Assembly (NCBI GenBank): GCA_019113915.1
Contig: DXGM01000027.1
Location: forward strand, 62,001-126,000
Reading direction: 5' to 3'
DNA: 64,000 nt
Origin: Candidatus Gordonibacter avicola
GTDB taxonomy: Bacteria > Actinomycetota > Coriobacteriia > Coriobacteriales > Eggerthellaceae
Part shown: positions 35,471 through 44,852 of the stretch, in pieces
How the letters are laid out: each line of letters begins with the position of its first letter
How positions within the stretch are numbered: the first letter of the stretch is position 1
Position numbers and translations under genes: made by a program
Notes under the pieces: model-generated
The model's input: only the letters and a program-made list of their open reading frames with translations
The model's database searches: none
Told to the model about the DNA's origin: nothing

Positions 35471-36502
35471 CTACGCCGTTGCCGCTTTGCCGATTTTCTC
35501 CAGCAACTCGTTCACGCGGTCGCGGGCGGCGTTGGCTGCGGTTTCGTCGGCGGGCAGGTCGGGGCAGAAGTACGCCAGCAGACCGCGGATGGAGTGCTTG
35601 CGGTTCTCGGCCTCGTCCCAGCAGATGGAGTTCGGGCCGTCGATAACCTCGTCCACCACTTCTTCGCCGCGCGAAGCGGGCAGGCAGTGCATGAACTTCG
35701 CGTCCGGGCCGGCCAGCTCCATGAGTTCGGGCGTGACCTGGTATGTCGGGTAGAAGATAGCCATGCGCTCTTCCTGCGACAACTCCGCGTCGTACAGGCC
35801 GTACCACACATCGGTGTACACGAAGTCGGCGCCCTTCACGGCCTCGCGGTCGTCGGTCACCGTCACGCTGCCGCCGGACGTTTCGCAGTTCTTCCGGCCG
35901 ATGGCCAGCAGCTCCTCACCAATCTGGTGGCCCTTCGGACCGTACTGCACGAAGTCCATGCCCATCTTCGAGCAGATGAACATCTCGGACACGCACACCT
36001 GCGTGGCGTCGCCCACGAACACCATCTTGCAATCCTCGATGCGCTTACCCTCGGGCAGGTGCTCCATCATGGTCATGAGGTCGCCCATCTCCTGCGTGGG
36101 ATGGTTGTAGTCCGACATACCGTTGATAACGGGGCACGGCGCGTATTTCGCGAGGTTCACCAGGTCTTCGTGGCGGTCGACGCGCGCCATGAGAATGTCC
36201 AGCAAGCGTCCCATGACGCGGGCGGAGTCCTCAAAAGTTTCGTGTCCGCCCAGCTGAATGGTGCCAGGCGCGAAAAATTCGCCCGCGCCGCCGAGGTCGG
36301 TCATGGCCGTTTCGAACGAGATGCGCGTGCGGGTGGACACCTGCTGGAAGATCATGCCCAGCGAGCGGTGCTTCAGGATGAGCGGGTAGGAGCCTGCCGC
36401 AATCATCTCCTTCATCGCGCGCGAAAGGTCGATGATGTCAAGCAGTTCCTCCTTCGTAAAATCGTTGGTGTCGAGAAAGTCTTTCTTTGACGAACGTGCC
36501 AT
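35471..36502 (-). CDS. ptcA: Putrescine carbamoyltransferase
   Basis: This 343-residue transcarbamoylase has the carbamoyl-phosphate motif STRTR, then HPTQ and [18 protein letters not shown] and [10 protein letters not shown] favour putrescine over ornithine carbamoyltransferase, because the ornithine-binding SMG loop is missing. It converts carbamoylputrescine and phosphate into putrescine and carbamoyl phosphate in the agmatine pathway. It is the first gene of the operon, divergent from the MerR gene with 225 bp between. Confidence 0.93.
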   Translation of the reverse strand: MARSSKKDFLDTNDFTKEELLDIIDLSRAMKEMIAAGSYPLILKHRSLGMIFQQVSTRTRISFETAMTDLGGAGEFFAPGTIQLGGHETFEDSARVMGRLLDILMARVDRHEDLVNLAKYAPCPVINGMSDYNHPTQEMGDLMTMMEHLPEGKRIEDCKMVFVGDATQVCVSEMFICSKMGMDFVQYGPKGHQIGEELLAIGRKNCETSGGSVTVTDDREAVKGADFVYTDVWYGLYDAELSQEERMAIFYPTYQVTPELMELAGPDAKFMHCLPASRGEEVVDEVIDGPNSICWDEAENRKHSIRGLLAYFCPDLPADETAANAARDRVNELLEKIGKAATA

Positions 36503-36727
36503 CGGTTCCTCCTATCGGAATGGGAATGAGGTCGCTTCCCGATGATTCTCCCTGTCGCGCCGCGCGTCTCGACTGCTGCGCGGCGGGTTGACGACGAGGC
36601 GTTGTCCGTCCATCATGGGGGCGTTACCAACCAAGTGGGAGCGACCGCGCCTGCATCTGGCCTGATGGGCGAGGAGCGTCCCTCAGGCTGACCCGCGCGA
36701 TAAACGCAAAAGGAGGCGAAAACCACT

Positions 36728-37528
36728 ATGAAGTCAGGGGAACTTGCCCAGCTAGCAGGCGTCACTGTGCGCGCCCTGCGCCACTACCACGCCATCGGTC
36801 TCTTGCCCGAACCACCCCGCGGAGAAAACGGGTATCGGGATTACACGGTGGAAGACCTCGCGCACGTGCTTCGCATAAAAAGGCTCGCCTCCCTGGGGTT
36901 TTCGCTTGATCGCATCGGCGAGGTGCTGGAAGAGATGGACGCGCATCCGACTGATGGCGCAGGCTCACGTACCAGCGATGCCCTTGACGAACTCGACCGC
37001 GAGCTGGCTTTGCAGATAGAGCGCTTGCAGGAACAGCGAAGCACCATTGAGCTGCTCAAACGCGAGCAGCTTGATCCAGACCTGCCCATTCGGTTCGCAC
37101 GCGCCATAAAAACGCTCATGAGTGGACCGCGGGCAGACTCGCCCATCGCAAAAGCCGATCACACTGCGATGCTGTTAGCCGGGCACCTGTACACCGAAGA
37201 AGACTTGGCCGAACTTGAACGCGTGGTTGCAACCATTGAAGAACTCAACCTGATGGAGCAGCTGCGTGCGCTGCAAAAGCGTGTCGACGAACTTGCGCCC
37301 GATGCTTCGCAGGAAGAGCAAGACAACCTCGTGAAAGATATCGAGGCCACCATGATTCCCCTGATTGACTGCTTCTCCTACGAAAACTGGGAAGGCGATT
37401 ACGAACCGACGGAACTGTTGATGATAGAAGCGCTGCACCGAGGTCTCAACGAAGCACAAGCCCAGGTAAGCGACCGCATAGAACGCATACTGGAAGACCG
37501 CATCCTTGCGAAAAAGGCCGACTCGTAG
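36728..37528 (+). CDS. MerR-family transcriptional regulator
   Basis: AAAGGAGG precedes the ATG. Residues 1-70 are a MerR winged helix (MKSGELAQLAGVTVRALRHY) with a GENGYRDY wing, then a long coiled-coil helix (about 80-120). The acidic, helical C-terminal domain of ~145 residues is of the TipAS-like kind seen in multidrug-sensing MerR proteins. It is divergent from the agmatine operon and converges on the MFS gene at 37546, so it could control either; the divergent ptcA is the more natural target. Confidence 0.88.
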   Translation: MKSGELAQLAGVTVRALRHYHAIGLLPEPPRGENGYRDYTVEDLAHVLRIKRLASLGFSLDRIGEVLEEMDAHPTDGAGSRTSDALDELDRELALQIERLQEQRSTIELLKREQLDPDLPIRFARAIKTLMSGPRADSPIAKADHTAMLLAGHLYTEEDLAELERVVATIEELNLMEQLRALQKRVDELAPDASQEEQDNLVKDIEATMIPLIDCFSYENWEGDYEPTELLMIEALHRGLNEAQAQVSDRIERILEDRILAKKADS

Positions 37529-37545
37529 TCGAGCCGGCCCACATA

Positions 37546-38787
37546 TTAGACCAATTTTTTCCAAGCAATAACGGTGAGCACCAAACCGAACGCGTACAGC
37601 GGCACAGCCGTGCAGCGAGCCGCCAAAGCCCACTCGCCCATGCCCGCGACCAGAGCCCCCAACACTGTCGTTCCGAGAAACATGCCAACATTTTGCATGA
37701 GTGCCAGCACCGCAGAAGCGCCAGCCACCTTATCCGGCGACATCATTTCTGCCACCGAAGCATAAATCATGGAAGGTGTTGCGTTCTCGCCAAGTGCCAG
37801 CAAAATAATGACGGGAATGAACAGCGGCAGACTATCAACGGAGAACACAAACCAGGAATAGATCATGCCTGCGATCCAACCTACTAAAAGCACCAGCCGA
37901 CGCGAATGCACTCGATCGGATACCTTACCCGAAAGCACCGCGAATACCGAGCCGATCACCGCGCCCGAAGTCACAATGATGCCCGCCACGGTGAGAGCAA
38001 CATCAAACGTGTCAAACACGTAGGTGCTGAAGAATCCTTCTATCGACATTGACGCCGCCGCATAGGCAAACATCATAATGCCCAAGAGCCACACCACTGG
38101 CAACTTAAGGGCTGCAGTGATATGCGGCACCGGTAGTTCCTCGCGCACCGAATCATCAATGGCAACGGGCTGCTCGTCATCATCAAACACAAACGTTGGA
38201 GCACGATAGAGTAGAGCAAAGAGAACGAGTACTATGGCATCGAATACCAATGTCGCCCACCATACCGAATGCCACGACCCGGTGATATCGAAAATTCCCG
38301 TAAACAACGTGGGACCTACAATAAACGAAACAGTCACCCAGATAGCCCATATACCTAAGGGTAATCCACGTTTCGAAGGAGCAAACCACGGGGAGATGGC
38401 CACCACACCAACCACCCCCATAATCCCCATGCCAGCCCCTTCCAGCACTCTACTAACCATAAACGCAGGCACATCGGCAGACAACACGCCCACCAAGCCT
38501 CCCACCAGCGCCAAAAGCAGCGAAGCGATTCCCACCTTGTGCACACCAAACCGATTCACAATGCCCGCTGCTGGAAACGCCATAACTATTCCCAACACAT
38601 AAAACAACGACATGATGGTGCCCATGAAGGCCTCATCAATGCCAAACGATGCCATCAAAACAGGACTGAGTGCCGTCACTTTAACCATGTTCAGCGGCGC
38701 GACGAAACCACAAAGCCACACGACGGCAAGCACGACCCAGCCGTACCGGTTGGGCCCACGCGTCGGTGTATCAATTAAACCAGACAC
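37546..38787 (-). CDS. MFS transporter (locus 2, second copy)
   Basis: The GTG at 38787 has AAGGAGG six bases upstream. The 413-residue protein has twelve helices, with the family motif A region GIVNRFGVHKVG and the N-terminal segment WLCGFVAPLNMVKVTALSP almost repeated in the next gene upstream. It is the last gene of the locus 2 operon, about 100 bp after its paralogue. The pair probably arose by duplication and may carry substrate and product of the molybdoenzyme. Confidence 0.88.
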   Translation of the reverse strand: MSGLIDTPTRGPNRYGWVVLAVVWLCGFVAPLNMVKVTALSPVLMASFGIDEAFMGTIMSLFYVLGIVMAFPAAGIVNRFGVHKVGIASLLLALVGGLVGVLSADVPAFMVSRVLEGAGMGIMGVVGVVAISPWFAPSKRGLPLGIWAIWVTVSFIVGPTLFTGIFDITGSWHSVWWATLVFDAIVLVLFALLYRAPTFVFDDDEQPVAIDDSVREELPVPHITAALKLPVVWLLGIMMFAYAAASMSIEGFFSTYVFDTFDVALTVAGIIVTSGAVIGSVFAVLSGKVSDRVHSRRLVLLVGWIAGMIYSWFVFSVDSLPLFIPVIILLALGENATPSMIYASVAEMMSPDKVAGASAVLALMQNVGMFLGTTVLGALVAGMGEWALAARCTAVPLYAFGLVLTVIAWKKLV

Positions 38788-38890
38788 GAGATCCCTCCTT
38801 ATGCCCGCCCTACCCACATCGGCAAACAGAAATCAACCACTACCGCGCACAGCCCTGAATACCGATGCGAGGCGGGAGGCGCTTAGTTGC

Positions 38891-40138
38891 TTACTTAACC
38901 CTCTTCCAGAACAGCAGTGCCACCACAATGACCAGGGCATAAAGCGGAACGGCCACATAATGGGCACCCACCGCCCAGCCAAGATTGCTCACCACGGTGC
39001 CAATGAGTGTTGTCCCTATAAGCATGCCCAGATTCTGCATGAACGCAAGAATTGCCGACCCCGCCGGTAGCGCCTCTTCGGGACATCCCTTTGCCAAAAT
39101 GGTGAACAGCATAGCGGGTCCACCACCTTCGGCAATGCCAATGCATATGACGATGAAGATATACACCGCAAGATTGGTGGTCTGAAAAGCGATCCAGGAA
39201 TAGATGAGACCAAACACCACCGTTACCACCAATATGAGCTTAGTCTTGCCGGTCACGTCCGATAGCTTCCCCAGCAGGATAGAGAACACCACACCAGCAA
39301 CGGCACCACCCGAAGCCACAAGGTTGGCAATGGTCAAGGAAGCGTCGAGGTTCTCAAAAATATACGTTGGTAGGAAGTTCTCGATAGCCATTTGAGCACC
39401 GCACATAAACAGCATAGCAATGGCCGCACAAAGAACCGCTGGCGCCTTGAAAGCGGTTCGATACGCGCCCTTGGGCACCTCGCCTTGAAGGTCTCCGTCG
39501 GTATGATCAACACGATTCCCCTGTTCATCAAATGAGAAGTTTGCATCGCGATACAGAACCAAAAACACCACGAGAATCACGGCGTCAAATACAACGTTAA
39601 TCCACCAGACGGGCTGCCACTCCCCCAGAGAATCGAACATGCCTGCGAACAACAGTGGCCCCACGATAAAAGCCACCGCAACCCAAATGCCCCAAATACC
39701 CATCGGCAAACCGCGCTTAGCAGGCGCAAACCAGGCGGATATGGCCGGAATGCCCGCAACGGCCAGCAAGCCCCAGCTCACACCTTCAAGCGCGCGCGAC
39801 ACCATAAACACGGAAAGGTCATTCCCACTTACCACACCGAGAACGCCACCAGCTATTTCGAAAACCAGGGCGATGACCACGGTTTTGCGGATACCCAGCT
39901 TCTTCATGATGCCTGCTGCAGGGAAGGCAAAGACACAGCCCATAATGTAGAACATCGACATAACCCACGACACGCTTGCTTCATCAATCATGAACCACTC
40001 CATGATGGGCGCAGCGAGTGCAGTGACCTTTACCATATTCGCCGGCGCGGTGAACGCCGCAAGCCACACCACTATCAGTACGACCCAGGCGTACCAGTGA
40101 GGCAAATTCTTTTTATTGGGTGCTGCCTGATTAGCCAT
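38891..40138 (-). CDS. MFS transporter (locus 2, first copy)
   Basis: The 415-residue twelve-helix protein has motif A GIMKKLGIRKTV and an N-terminus (WLAAFTAPANMVKVTALAAP) very similar to the next gene. AAGGGG lies before the ATG, which is 2 bp after the FKBP stop, so the two are translationally linked. Fine-scale substrate is unknown; the anion-carrier (oxalate/nitrate-like) branch of MFS is the best guess. Confidence 0.88.
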   Translation of the reverse strand: MANQAAPNKKNLPHWYAWVVLIVVWLAAFTAPANMVKVTALAAPIMEWFMIDEASVSWVMSMFYIMGCVFAFPAAGIMKKLGIRKTVVIALVFEIAGGVLGVVSGNDLSVFMVSRALEGVSWGLLAVAGIPAISAWFAPAKRGLPMGIWGIWVAVAFIVGPLLFAGMFDSLGEWQPVWWINVVFDAVILVVFLVLYRDANFSFDEQGNRVDHTDGDLQGEVPKGAYRTAFKAPAVLCAAIAMLFMCGAQMAIENFLPTYIFENLDASLTIANLVASGGAVAGVVFSILLGKLSDVTGKTKLILVVTVVFGLIYSWIAFQTTNLAVYIFIVICIGIAEGGGPAMLFTILAKGCPEEALPAGSAILAFMQNLGMLIGTTLIGTVVSNLGWAVGAHYVAVPLYALVIVVALLFWKRVK

Positions 40139-40140
40139 AA

Positions 40141-40620
40141 TTATCCCCTTACCCTCTTGCCATCCACCCGCTGCGCCTCCAGAGCAGAGCGCTCGTTCAC
40201 TGCAAGCAGCGTCACTTCATACGAAAGATCCTTTCCCGCATGCGGATGGTTAAAATCCAGCACGAGTACGTCGTGTTCGATACTGCGCACGTAGGCCGTA
40301 GCGGGAAGTGCCGAACGGTCACTCTGCACCTCAATAAAGGTACCCTGCTCCACATCCTGCCACCGCGGCATGGCTATGAGAGGAAACGAGCGCACTGCCT
40401 CGCTATCCACTTCCCCAAAGCCATACCGAGCGGGAACCTCTACGCGACGCGTCTCCCCTGGAGTCATGTCAAATAATGCCTGTTCAATGGGAGGAAACAC
40501 GCTCCCATTTCCCAAGATTACTTCCAGCGGGTTACCGGTTTCCCTCACGTCATAGAACGCGGCATCCTGTGCACACGTACCTCGATATGCTATGCGCACC
40601 TTGTCTCCCGGCTTATTCAT
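40141..40620 (-). CDS. FKBP-type peptidyl-prolyl isomerase, SlyD-like
   Basis: The start at 40620 (MNKPGDKVRIAYRG) fits the family; a longer frame overlaps the ferredoxin gene. The 159-residue protein has the FKBP beta-sheet split by an insert (IPIEQAL to PARYGFGEVD, then the flap-like part), and the C-terminal DFNHPHAGKDLSYEV signature of SlyD/FkpA-type chaperones. There is no SlyD-type His/Cys-rich metal tail. Its place inside a molybdoenzyme operon, right after the ferredoxin gene, suggests a dedicated folding or maturation factor. Confidence 0.88.
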   Translation of the reverse strand: MNKPGDKVRIAYRGTCAQDAAFYDVRETGNPLEVILGNGSVFPPIEQALFDMTPGETRRVEVPARYGFGEVDSEAVRSFPLIAMPRWQDVEQGTFIEVQSDRSALPATAYVRSIEHDVLVLDFNHPHAGKDLSYEVTLLAVNERSALEAQRVDGKRVRG

Positions 40621-40645
40621 GTTGTTTTTCCTTCCCCATGGGACA

Positions 40646-40675
40646 GCCGCGCCCCACCGCAAAGCGGGGCGCGGC
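40646..40675. terminator. GC-rich hairpin between ferredoxin and FKBP genes
   Basis: GCCGCGCCCC pairs with GGGGCGCGGC around a 10-nt loop, 10 bp after the ferredoxin stop. With no T-run, it is more likely an RNA processing or attenuation stem that sets the level of FKBP and carriers relative to the enzyme. Confidence 0.5.
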
Positions 40676-40685
40676 GCGCTGTGTG

Positions 40686-41036
40686 CTAGCGAGGGATGAA
40701 CAGAGCTTGCTTTGGCTCGCTCCCCAGCTTCTGAGCCAGTTCCTCCACCGGACCAAATTCCATGCACTTCGCTAAGCAGTGGTGCACACACGAAGGTTTC
40801 TTTCCTTCAGCGACACGCACCTCGCACAAATCGCACAAGTCAGTGGGAACGGGAATATGATTCCAATTAAAATCGTTCCCCATGGTCTCAGACCCCGTCT
40901 TTGACCAGGGGCCATCCTTAAGTACTCGGATGCCCCATTCACCCACGGTTAAACCGTGTTCTTCCTTACACGCCACCTCGCATGATTGGCAGCCCGAACA
41001 CCACTCGTATGAAATAAGCAATCCGTAGGCAGTCAT
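40686..41036 (-). CDS. Small two-cluster ferredoxin subunit (locus 2)
   Basis: The 116-residue protein has C13, C16, C19, C23 and C68, C71, C83, C87, C91, the same nine-cysteine layout as the locus 1 protein, with EWCSGCQSCEVAC at the front. Its ATG overlaps the molybdoenzyme stop (TGATG), so the two subunits are translated together. It should transfer electrons to or from MoOR2. Confidence 0.9.
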   Translation of the reverse strand: MTAYGLLISYEWCSGCQSCEVACKEEHGLTVGEWGIRVLKDGPWSKTGSETMGNDFNWNHIPVPTDLCDLCEVRVAEGKKPSCVHHCLAKCMEFGPVEELAQKLGSEPKQALFIPR

Positions 41037-43351
41037 CAGTACACCAGCTTTCCAAAACGCTCGGCGAAATCTTTCAGATCAAGATCGTAGTTCTCGGTAA
41101 GGGGGCTCACGTTGCACAGGCTGTTCTTAAACGGGGCACCATACCCCAGCTTGCCAATTCGCTTATGCGGAACGAGACAGTTGCAGTTGCTCTTCCACAC
41201 GCCGAACAAGCTTGGCTCTTCCGGGTCATCCTCGGGGAACCACCAGCCATGATGCGCATGCACGGTCCCTGGGTACACCGTGGGCGTAACCTTTGCCTTA
41301 AACTTGGCTTGACCAAACTGGTTTTCTATGAGAACCCACTGACCATCCGCCACGCCGCGTTTCTTTGCGTCATCGGGGTGTATCTCCAAAAGCGGGTTAG
41401 GCACCAGTTCACGCAGCGGCACCACCTGGCGGTGCTCCGAGTGGAACGAAGCGTATTCACGTGCCCCTGTCATGAGGATGAATGGGTATTTCTCCGCAAT
41501 CTCAGGCGTGGAAACCGGGCTAAAGGGCGGCTCCTGATAGTACGGAAGCGGATCGTCTCCGTAGTACTGGAACAGATACGAATAGAATTCAAACCGTCCG
41601 GAACGCGTGTTGAAGCCCAGTTCGCCGTTTGGACGCAGCAGCCCCTTCTCGTACTTCCGATATGTTACGCCGCGCTTGTGGTACACTTTGTCGCGTAGTT
41701 CGGCAAACGTCATTTCACGGGCAATACGCACGTCAGCGATGAAGTCGTGCAGATCAGCGTACGTGCCGTCGTTCCATATTTCAGGATTCAGGCGCTTACC
41801 CAATTCCCAGATAACTTGATAGTCATCCTTGCACTCCCCCACCGTGATAGCCTTATTCGTGGCACCGTACGTGACCGGAGATAGCGTGTAATGGGTCATA
41901 TTAATGGAATCCTTCTCCGCCGCCGTGGCCAGCGGCAGGAAGATGTCACAGCACGCCTGGATGGTGGGCGTTATGAACAGGTCCGTGCCAATGCCGAAGT
42001 CCAGCTTCGACAGCGCTTTATGCCAACGCTGCGGCTGAGCGCTATTGGTAGGCGAAAGCAAGTTATTCGACTGAACAATAACCATGTGGAACTCGTAGGG
42101 GTCGCCCGTCTCAAGCGCGTCGAGCAGCAGGTCAGCGTGCGCATTGAGGATGGAGTTCACATAGTATGGGTACTGATCCATGCCAATGGTCTTCGCACGC
42201 AAGTCGGGGTCGAGCTTATTCCATCCATAGTTAGGCACTACGGTATCATCCTGGAATTCGCCGCCCATCAGCTGCCCACCGGGTACGTCCAGGTTCCCGG
42301 TAAGCGCCATGAGGGACAGGATGCAGTGGCCTGCCTGCACGCCATTTTGCTGCTGGTCGATAGCAAGGCCCCACGCGATGGAAGCGGGCTTGGCCTTCGC
42401 ATACGTACGAGCGACCGCGTAGATATCCTCCACGTTGAGGCCGCAGATCTCGGCCGCACGCTCGGGAGGCATCTCCTTGGCACGCTCTGCCAATTCCTCA
42501 AAACCCCACGTCCAGCGCTCTACGAAATCGTGGTCATACAATTCTTCGGTCACGATGATGTTGATAAGGGCCAGCCCAAGCGCCGCGTCGGTGCCGGGGC
42601 GAAGCCTGAGCTGCAGGACGGCGCGTGTCGTGAGCCAGTTCACACGCGGGTCAATGGCAATGAGTTTTGCACCGCAACGCATGAGGTCAAGCACGGCATG
42701 ACCAAACAAGCCATCACCGTTTGACGCAAGTGGCTGTTTACCCCACACCATGATAACCTCGGGCACCACATAATCTGGATCATCATAACCACCGGGAAGT
42801 CCGCCAGCGTAATCGATCTCAGGGTATCCAACGCCTGAAGCAAACATGGCGCTGGCACAGCGCGGCTCATAGCAGGCGTAGCCCGACTGCGTGTAAGCCG
42901 AGTTTGGCGTTCCGAACACTGCATGCGCCAGCGTCTGTGAAAGAATGCCGCCATCGCGTCCAGTGCCGCTCAAAAGACAGATGCTCTCCGCACCGTACTT
43001 CTCTTTAATTTCCGTCGTTTTGCGCTCGATGATGTCGAAAGCATCGTCCCACGTAGTGCGCTCCCACTTGTCTTTGCCGCGGTCTTCGCGGGCTCGCTTT
43101 AAGGGATGAATCACTCGTGACGGATTGTAGATATAGTCCTTCAGTGCCAAGCATCGCACGCACAGACGCCCATTGGTGACAGGGTTATTCTCATCTCCCT
43201 CAACCTTTTCCAACACGCCGTCCTTAACGTACAGCTTGACGCCGCAACCGACGGGATGACATCCAGGAGGTGACCAGATTGAAGAGCGTGTGACCGTATA
43301 GTCCCCCTCTTCATAGCACCACGGTTTATCCAGATCGTTCTCAAATTTCAT
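41036..43351 (-). CDS. Molybdopterin oxidoreductase, acetylene-hydratase-like (MoOR2)
   Basis: The start at 43351 (MKFENDLDKPW) aligns with the two paralogues; a longer frame adds 23 unmatched residues. The 771-residue bis-MGD enzyme has C31, C36, C64 and C67 near the N-terminus, with spacing CHPVGC (one residue longer than its paralogues). C160 in ACYEPR is the probable Mo ligand by comparison with acetylene hydratase, and FILMTGARE opens the C-terminal MGD-binding domain. There is no Tat signal. It leads an operon with ferredoxin, FKBP and two MFS genes. Substrate unknown. Confidence 0.92.
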   Translation of the reverse strand: MKFENDLDKPWCYEEGDYTVTRSSIWSPPGCHPVGCGVKLYVKDGVLEKVEGDENNPVTNGRLCVRCLALKDYIYNPSRVIHPLKRAREDRGKDKWERTTWDDAFDIIERKTTEIKEKYGAESICLLSGTGRDGGILSQTLAHAVFGTPNSAYTQSGYACYEPRCASAMFASGVGYPEIDYAGGLPGGYDDPDYVVPEVIMVWGKQPLASNGDGLFGHAVLDLMRCGAKLIAIDPRVNWLTTRAVLQLRLRPGTDAALGLALINIIVTEELYDHDFVERWTWGFEELAERAKEMPPERAAEICGLNVEDIYAVARTYAKAKPASIAWGLAIDQQQNGVQAGHCILSLMALTGNLDVPGGQLMGGEFQDDTVVPNYGWNKLDPDLRAKTIGMDQYPYYVNSILNAHADLLLDALETGDPYEFHMVIVQSNNLLSPTNSAQPQRWHKALSKLDFGIGTDLFITPTIQACCDIFLPLATAAEKDSINMTHYTLSPVTYGATNKAITVGECKDDYQVIWELGKRLNPEIWNDGTYADLHDFIADVRIAREMTFAELRDKVYHKRGVTYRKYEKGLLRPNGELGFNTRSGRFEFYSYLFQYYGDDPLPYYQEPPFSPVSTPEIAEKYPFILMTGAREYASFHSEHRQVVPLRELVPNPLLEIHPDDAKKRGVADGQWVLIENQFGQAKFKAKVTPTVYPGTVHAHHGWWFPEDDPEEPSLFGVWKSNCNCLVPHKRIGKLGYGAPFKNSLCNVSPLTENYDLDLKDFAERFGKLVY

Positions 43352-43415
43352 AGTGAAACCCCCATTGCCTTCGTCACCTGTCGCCGGCCGTGCGAAAAAG
43401 GTGAGCTGATACGAT

Positions 43416-43425
43416 GACACGTGTC
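43416..43425. promoter_or_regulatory. Palindrome GACACGTGTC in the locus 2 divergent region
   Basis: A perfect 10-bp palindrome lies 65 bp upstream of MoOR2, in the 295-bp gap to the zinc-ribbon gene. The CACGTG core also occurs between the divergent genes of locus 1 (12006-12011). A 10-bp direct repeat TTCGTATTGT (43514-43523 and 43561-43570) lies in the same gap. Confidence 0.35.
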
Positions 43426-43646
43426 TGGCAACCTCAGTCTAACAAGCGGCTGAGACGGCGCACATGCGAGCCTTTTCTTACTTTTTGCGCAGAAAAGCGC
43501 GGCTTCAGCGGACTTCGTATTGTGTCAATAGGTACTTCGTCGTATTCAGATGATGAAACGTTCGTATTGTTTACCTTGCCCGGAGACGCGACACTGAACG
43601 AAACCGGGGGTTTCCCGCTGCTAGCCGACCAAAGGAGGCAGGGATT

Positions 43647-43850
43647 ATGTGCGGCTACGCGTGCAGCCACTGCGGAAGATGTAAGGGAAGCAAGAACGTA
43701 GACGGGGCGTACTGCTTCTTCTGTGGCACCATGAACAGCCGAAACACTGTTCGCTGCCAAGCGTGTGGAGCAGCACTACCTGCCCCGCCGGGAGTAGCCA
43801 TAAAAAACGATTGGCGATCTGAAGCCATTCTCAAGACGAAAGATGCTTAA
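43647..43850 (+). CDS. Small zinc-ribbon protein (locus 2)
   Basis: AAAGGAGG lies eight bases before the ATG. The 67-residue product has CSHCGRC, CFFCG and CQACG, enough for two zinc sites, then PAPPG and a short basic end. It is divergent from MoOR2 and overlaps the 3' end of the LuxR gene by 20 bp on the other strand. It belongs with the mini-proteins at 14827 and 52170. Confidence 0.75.
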   Translation: MCGYACSHCGRCKGSKNVDGAYCFFCGTMNSRNTVRCQACGAALPAPPGVAIKNDWRSEAILKTKDA

Positions 43851-44709
43851 TCCCTTCTCCAAGCAAGGCAGCTTGCGTCCTATTGTTAACGTTGAGCTTT
43901 GCAAAAATGTTCTCCAAATGCTTGCGCACGGTATGCTTGCTGATGAACAAGCTCTGCGATATCTCAACGTTGGACATTCCGCTTGACACCATGCCGAGAA
44001 TTTCTTGTTCCCTCTTGGTAAGTCCTTCAAGCAGCGCGCGCTCTTTAGCGTCAAACGCCGGCTCAGTATACGTGGACACTCGTGCTTCGACCACCCCTAA
44101 GGACCCTCGTTCATCAAGTGCTTCCTTCAAAAAGTGAATAAGATCTTCTTCGACACGAAGATGATCAGCTTTGCGGGTGTCTTGCACCAGTTTCATGAGG
44201 TCGACATAGGAGCCGCAAAGATGCCCGATGACAGGAAGCCACTTTCGCTCCTTCTCAGACCACGCATAACTTCGATCAATGGCCGAAAGGGTAAACCAAC
44301 CATGCAGGCCTTTTCTACTCACAATGGGAATGTGAGCAGCGCATCCTTCATCAAAAACGTTCCCCATAAGAGATTTTGTTTGATCGTAGTCATCAACGAA
44401 CATTGCCTTGCGTGCAATACGGTAGGGCTTTATAAATTCCTCATTCTCGTTGATCATACTTTCGAATTCATCCATGGGCACGTCGTAGCCCTTTTGAAGA
44501 ATGAGATGGCTTTTCTCGGTATCGGTCTCGTCTTCGGTGTAGTAAACCGTCATCCGAAAATGGGGATAGAATGTCTCCAGCACATAGGCAAAGCACTCCA
44601 GCGTTTCTTCAGGAGAACGGCATTCCTCACCTAAAACATCAACTAGTTCGTAGATAAAATTGATCCAAGAAAAAGATGTGCCGTCGTCGGTTCGTTTCAG
44701 ATCGTCCAT
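43831..44709 (-). CDS. LuxR-type regulator with GAF-like sensor domain (locus 2)
   Basis: The 292-residue soluble protein has a GAF-like N-terminal domain (about 30-180, with MTVYYTEDETDTEKSHLIL and AAHIPIVSRKGLHGWFTLS) and a C-terminal LuxR HTH (LTKREQEILGMVSSGMSNVE, then HTVRKHLENIFAKLNVNNRT). Unlike the regulators of loci 1 and 3 it has no membrane segments, so it likely senses an intracellular ligand. The adjacent molybdoenzyme operon is the obvious target. Confidence 0.88.
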   Translation of the reverse strand: MDDLKRTDDGTSFSWINFIYELVDVLGEECRSPEETLECFAYVLETFYPHFRMTVYYTEDETDTEKSHLILQKGYDVPMDEFESMINENEEFIKPYRIARKAMFVDDYDQTKSLMGNVFDEGCAAHIPIVSRKGLHGWFTLSAIDRSYAWSEKERKWLPVIGHLCGSYVDLMKLVQDTRKADHLRVEEDLIHFLKEALDERGSLGVVEARVSTYTEPAFDAKERALLEGLTKREQEILGMVSSGMSNVEISQSLFISKHTVRKHLENIFAKLNVNNRTQAALLGEGIKHLSS

Positions 44710-44852
44710 GCGACCACCCCTCGCACTATCAGCGTCTTTTGGTCGAAGACCTACTGCTCCCCTGTGCTTAGATGGCTCAGATTATACAAGTAAACGCGAG
44801 TTACCCACTGACGAAAGTTCCCGTACGAAAGTTTTTTCGCGTAGCCGCTTGA

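Noticed and set aside
38787-38891. Extra small gene in the ~100-bp gap between the two MFS genes
   Set aside because: No start with a ribosome site; only the AAGGAGG of the downstream GTG start is found there.
44770-44850. Possible tRNA upstream of the MFS gene
   Set aside because: I looked for cloverleaf arms and a T-loop (GTTCGA-type) and found none; only the terminator stem is convincing.
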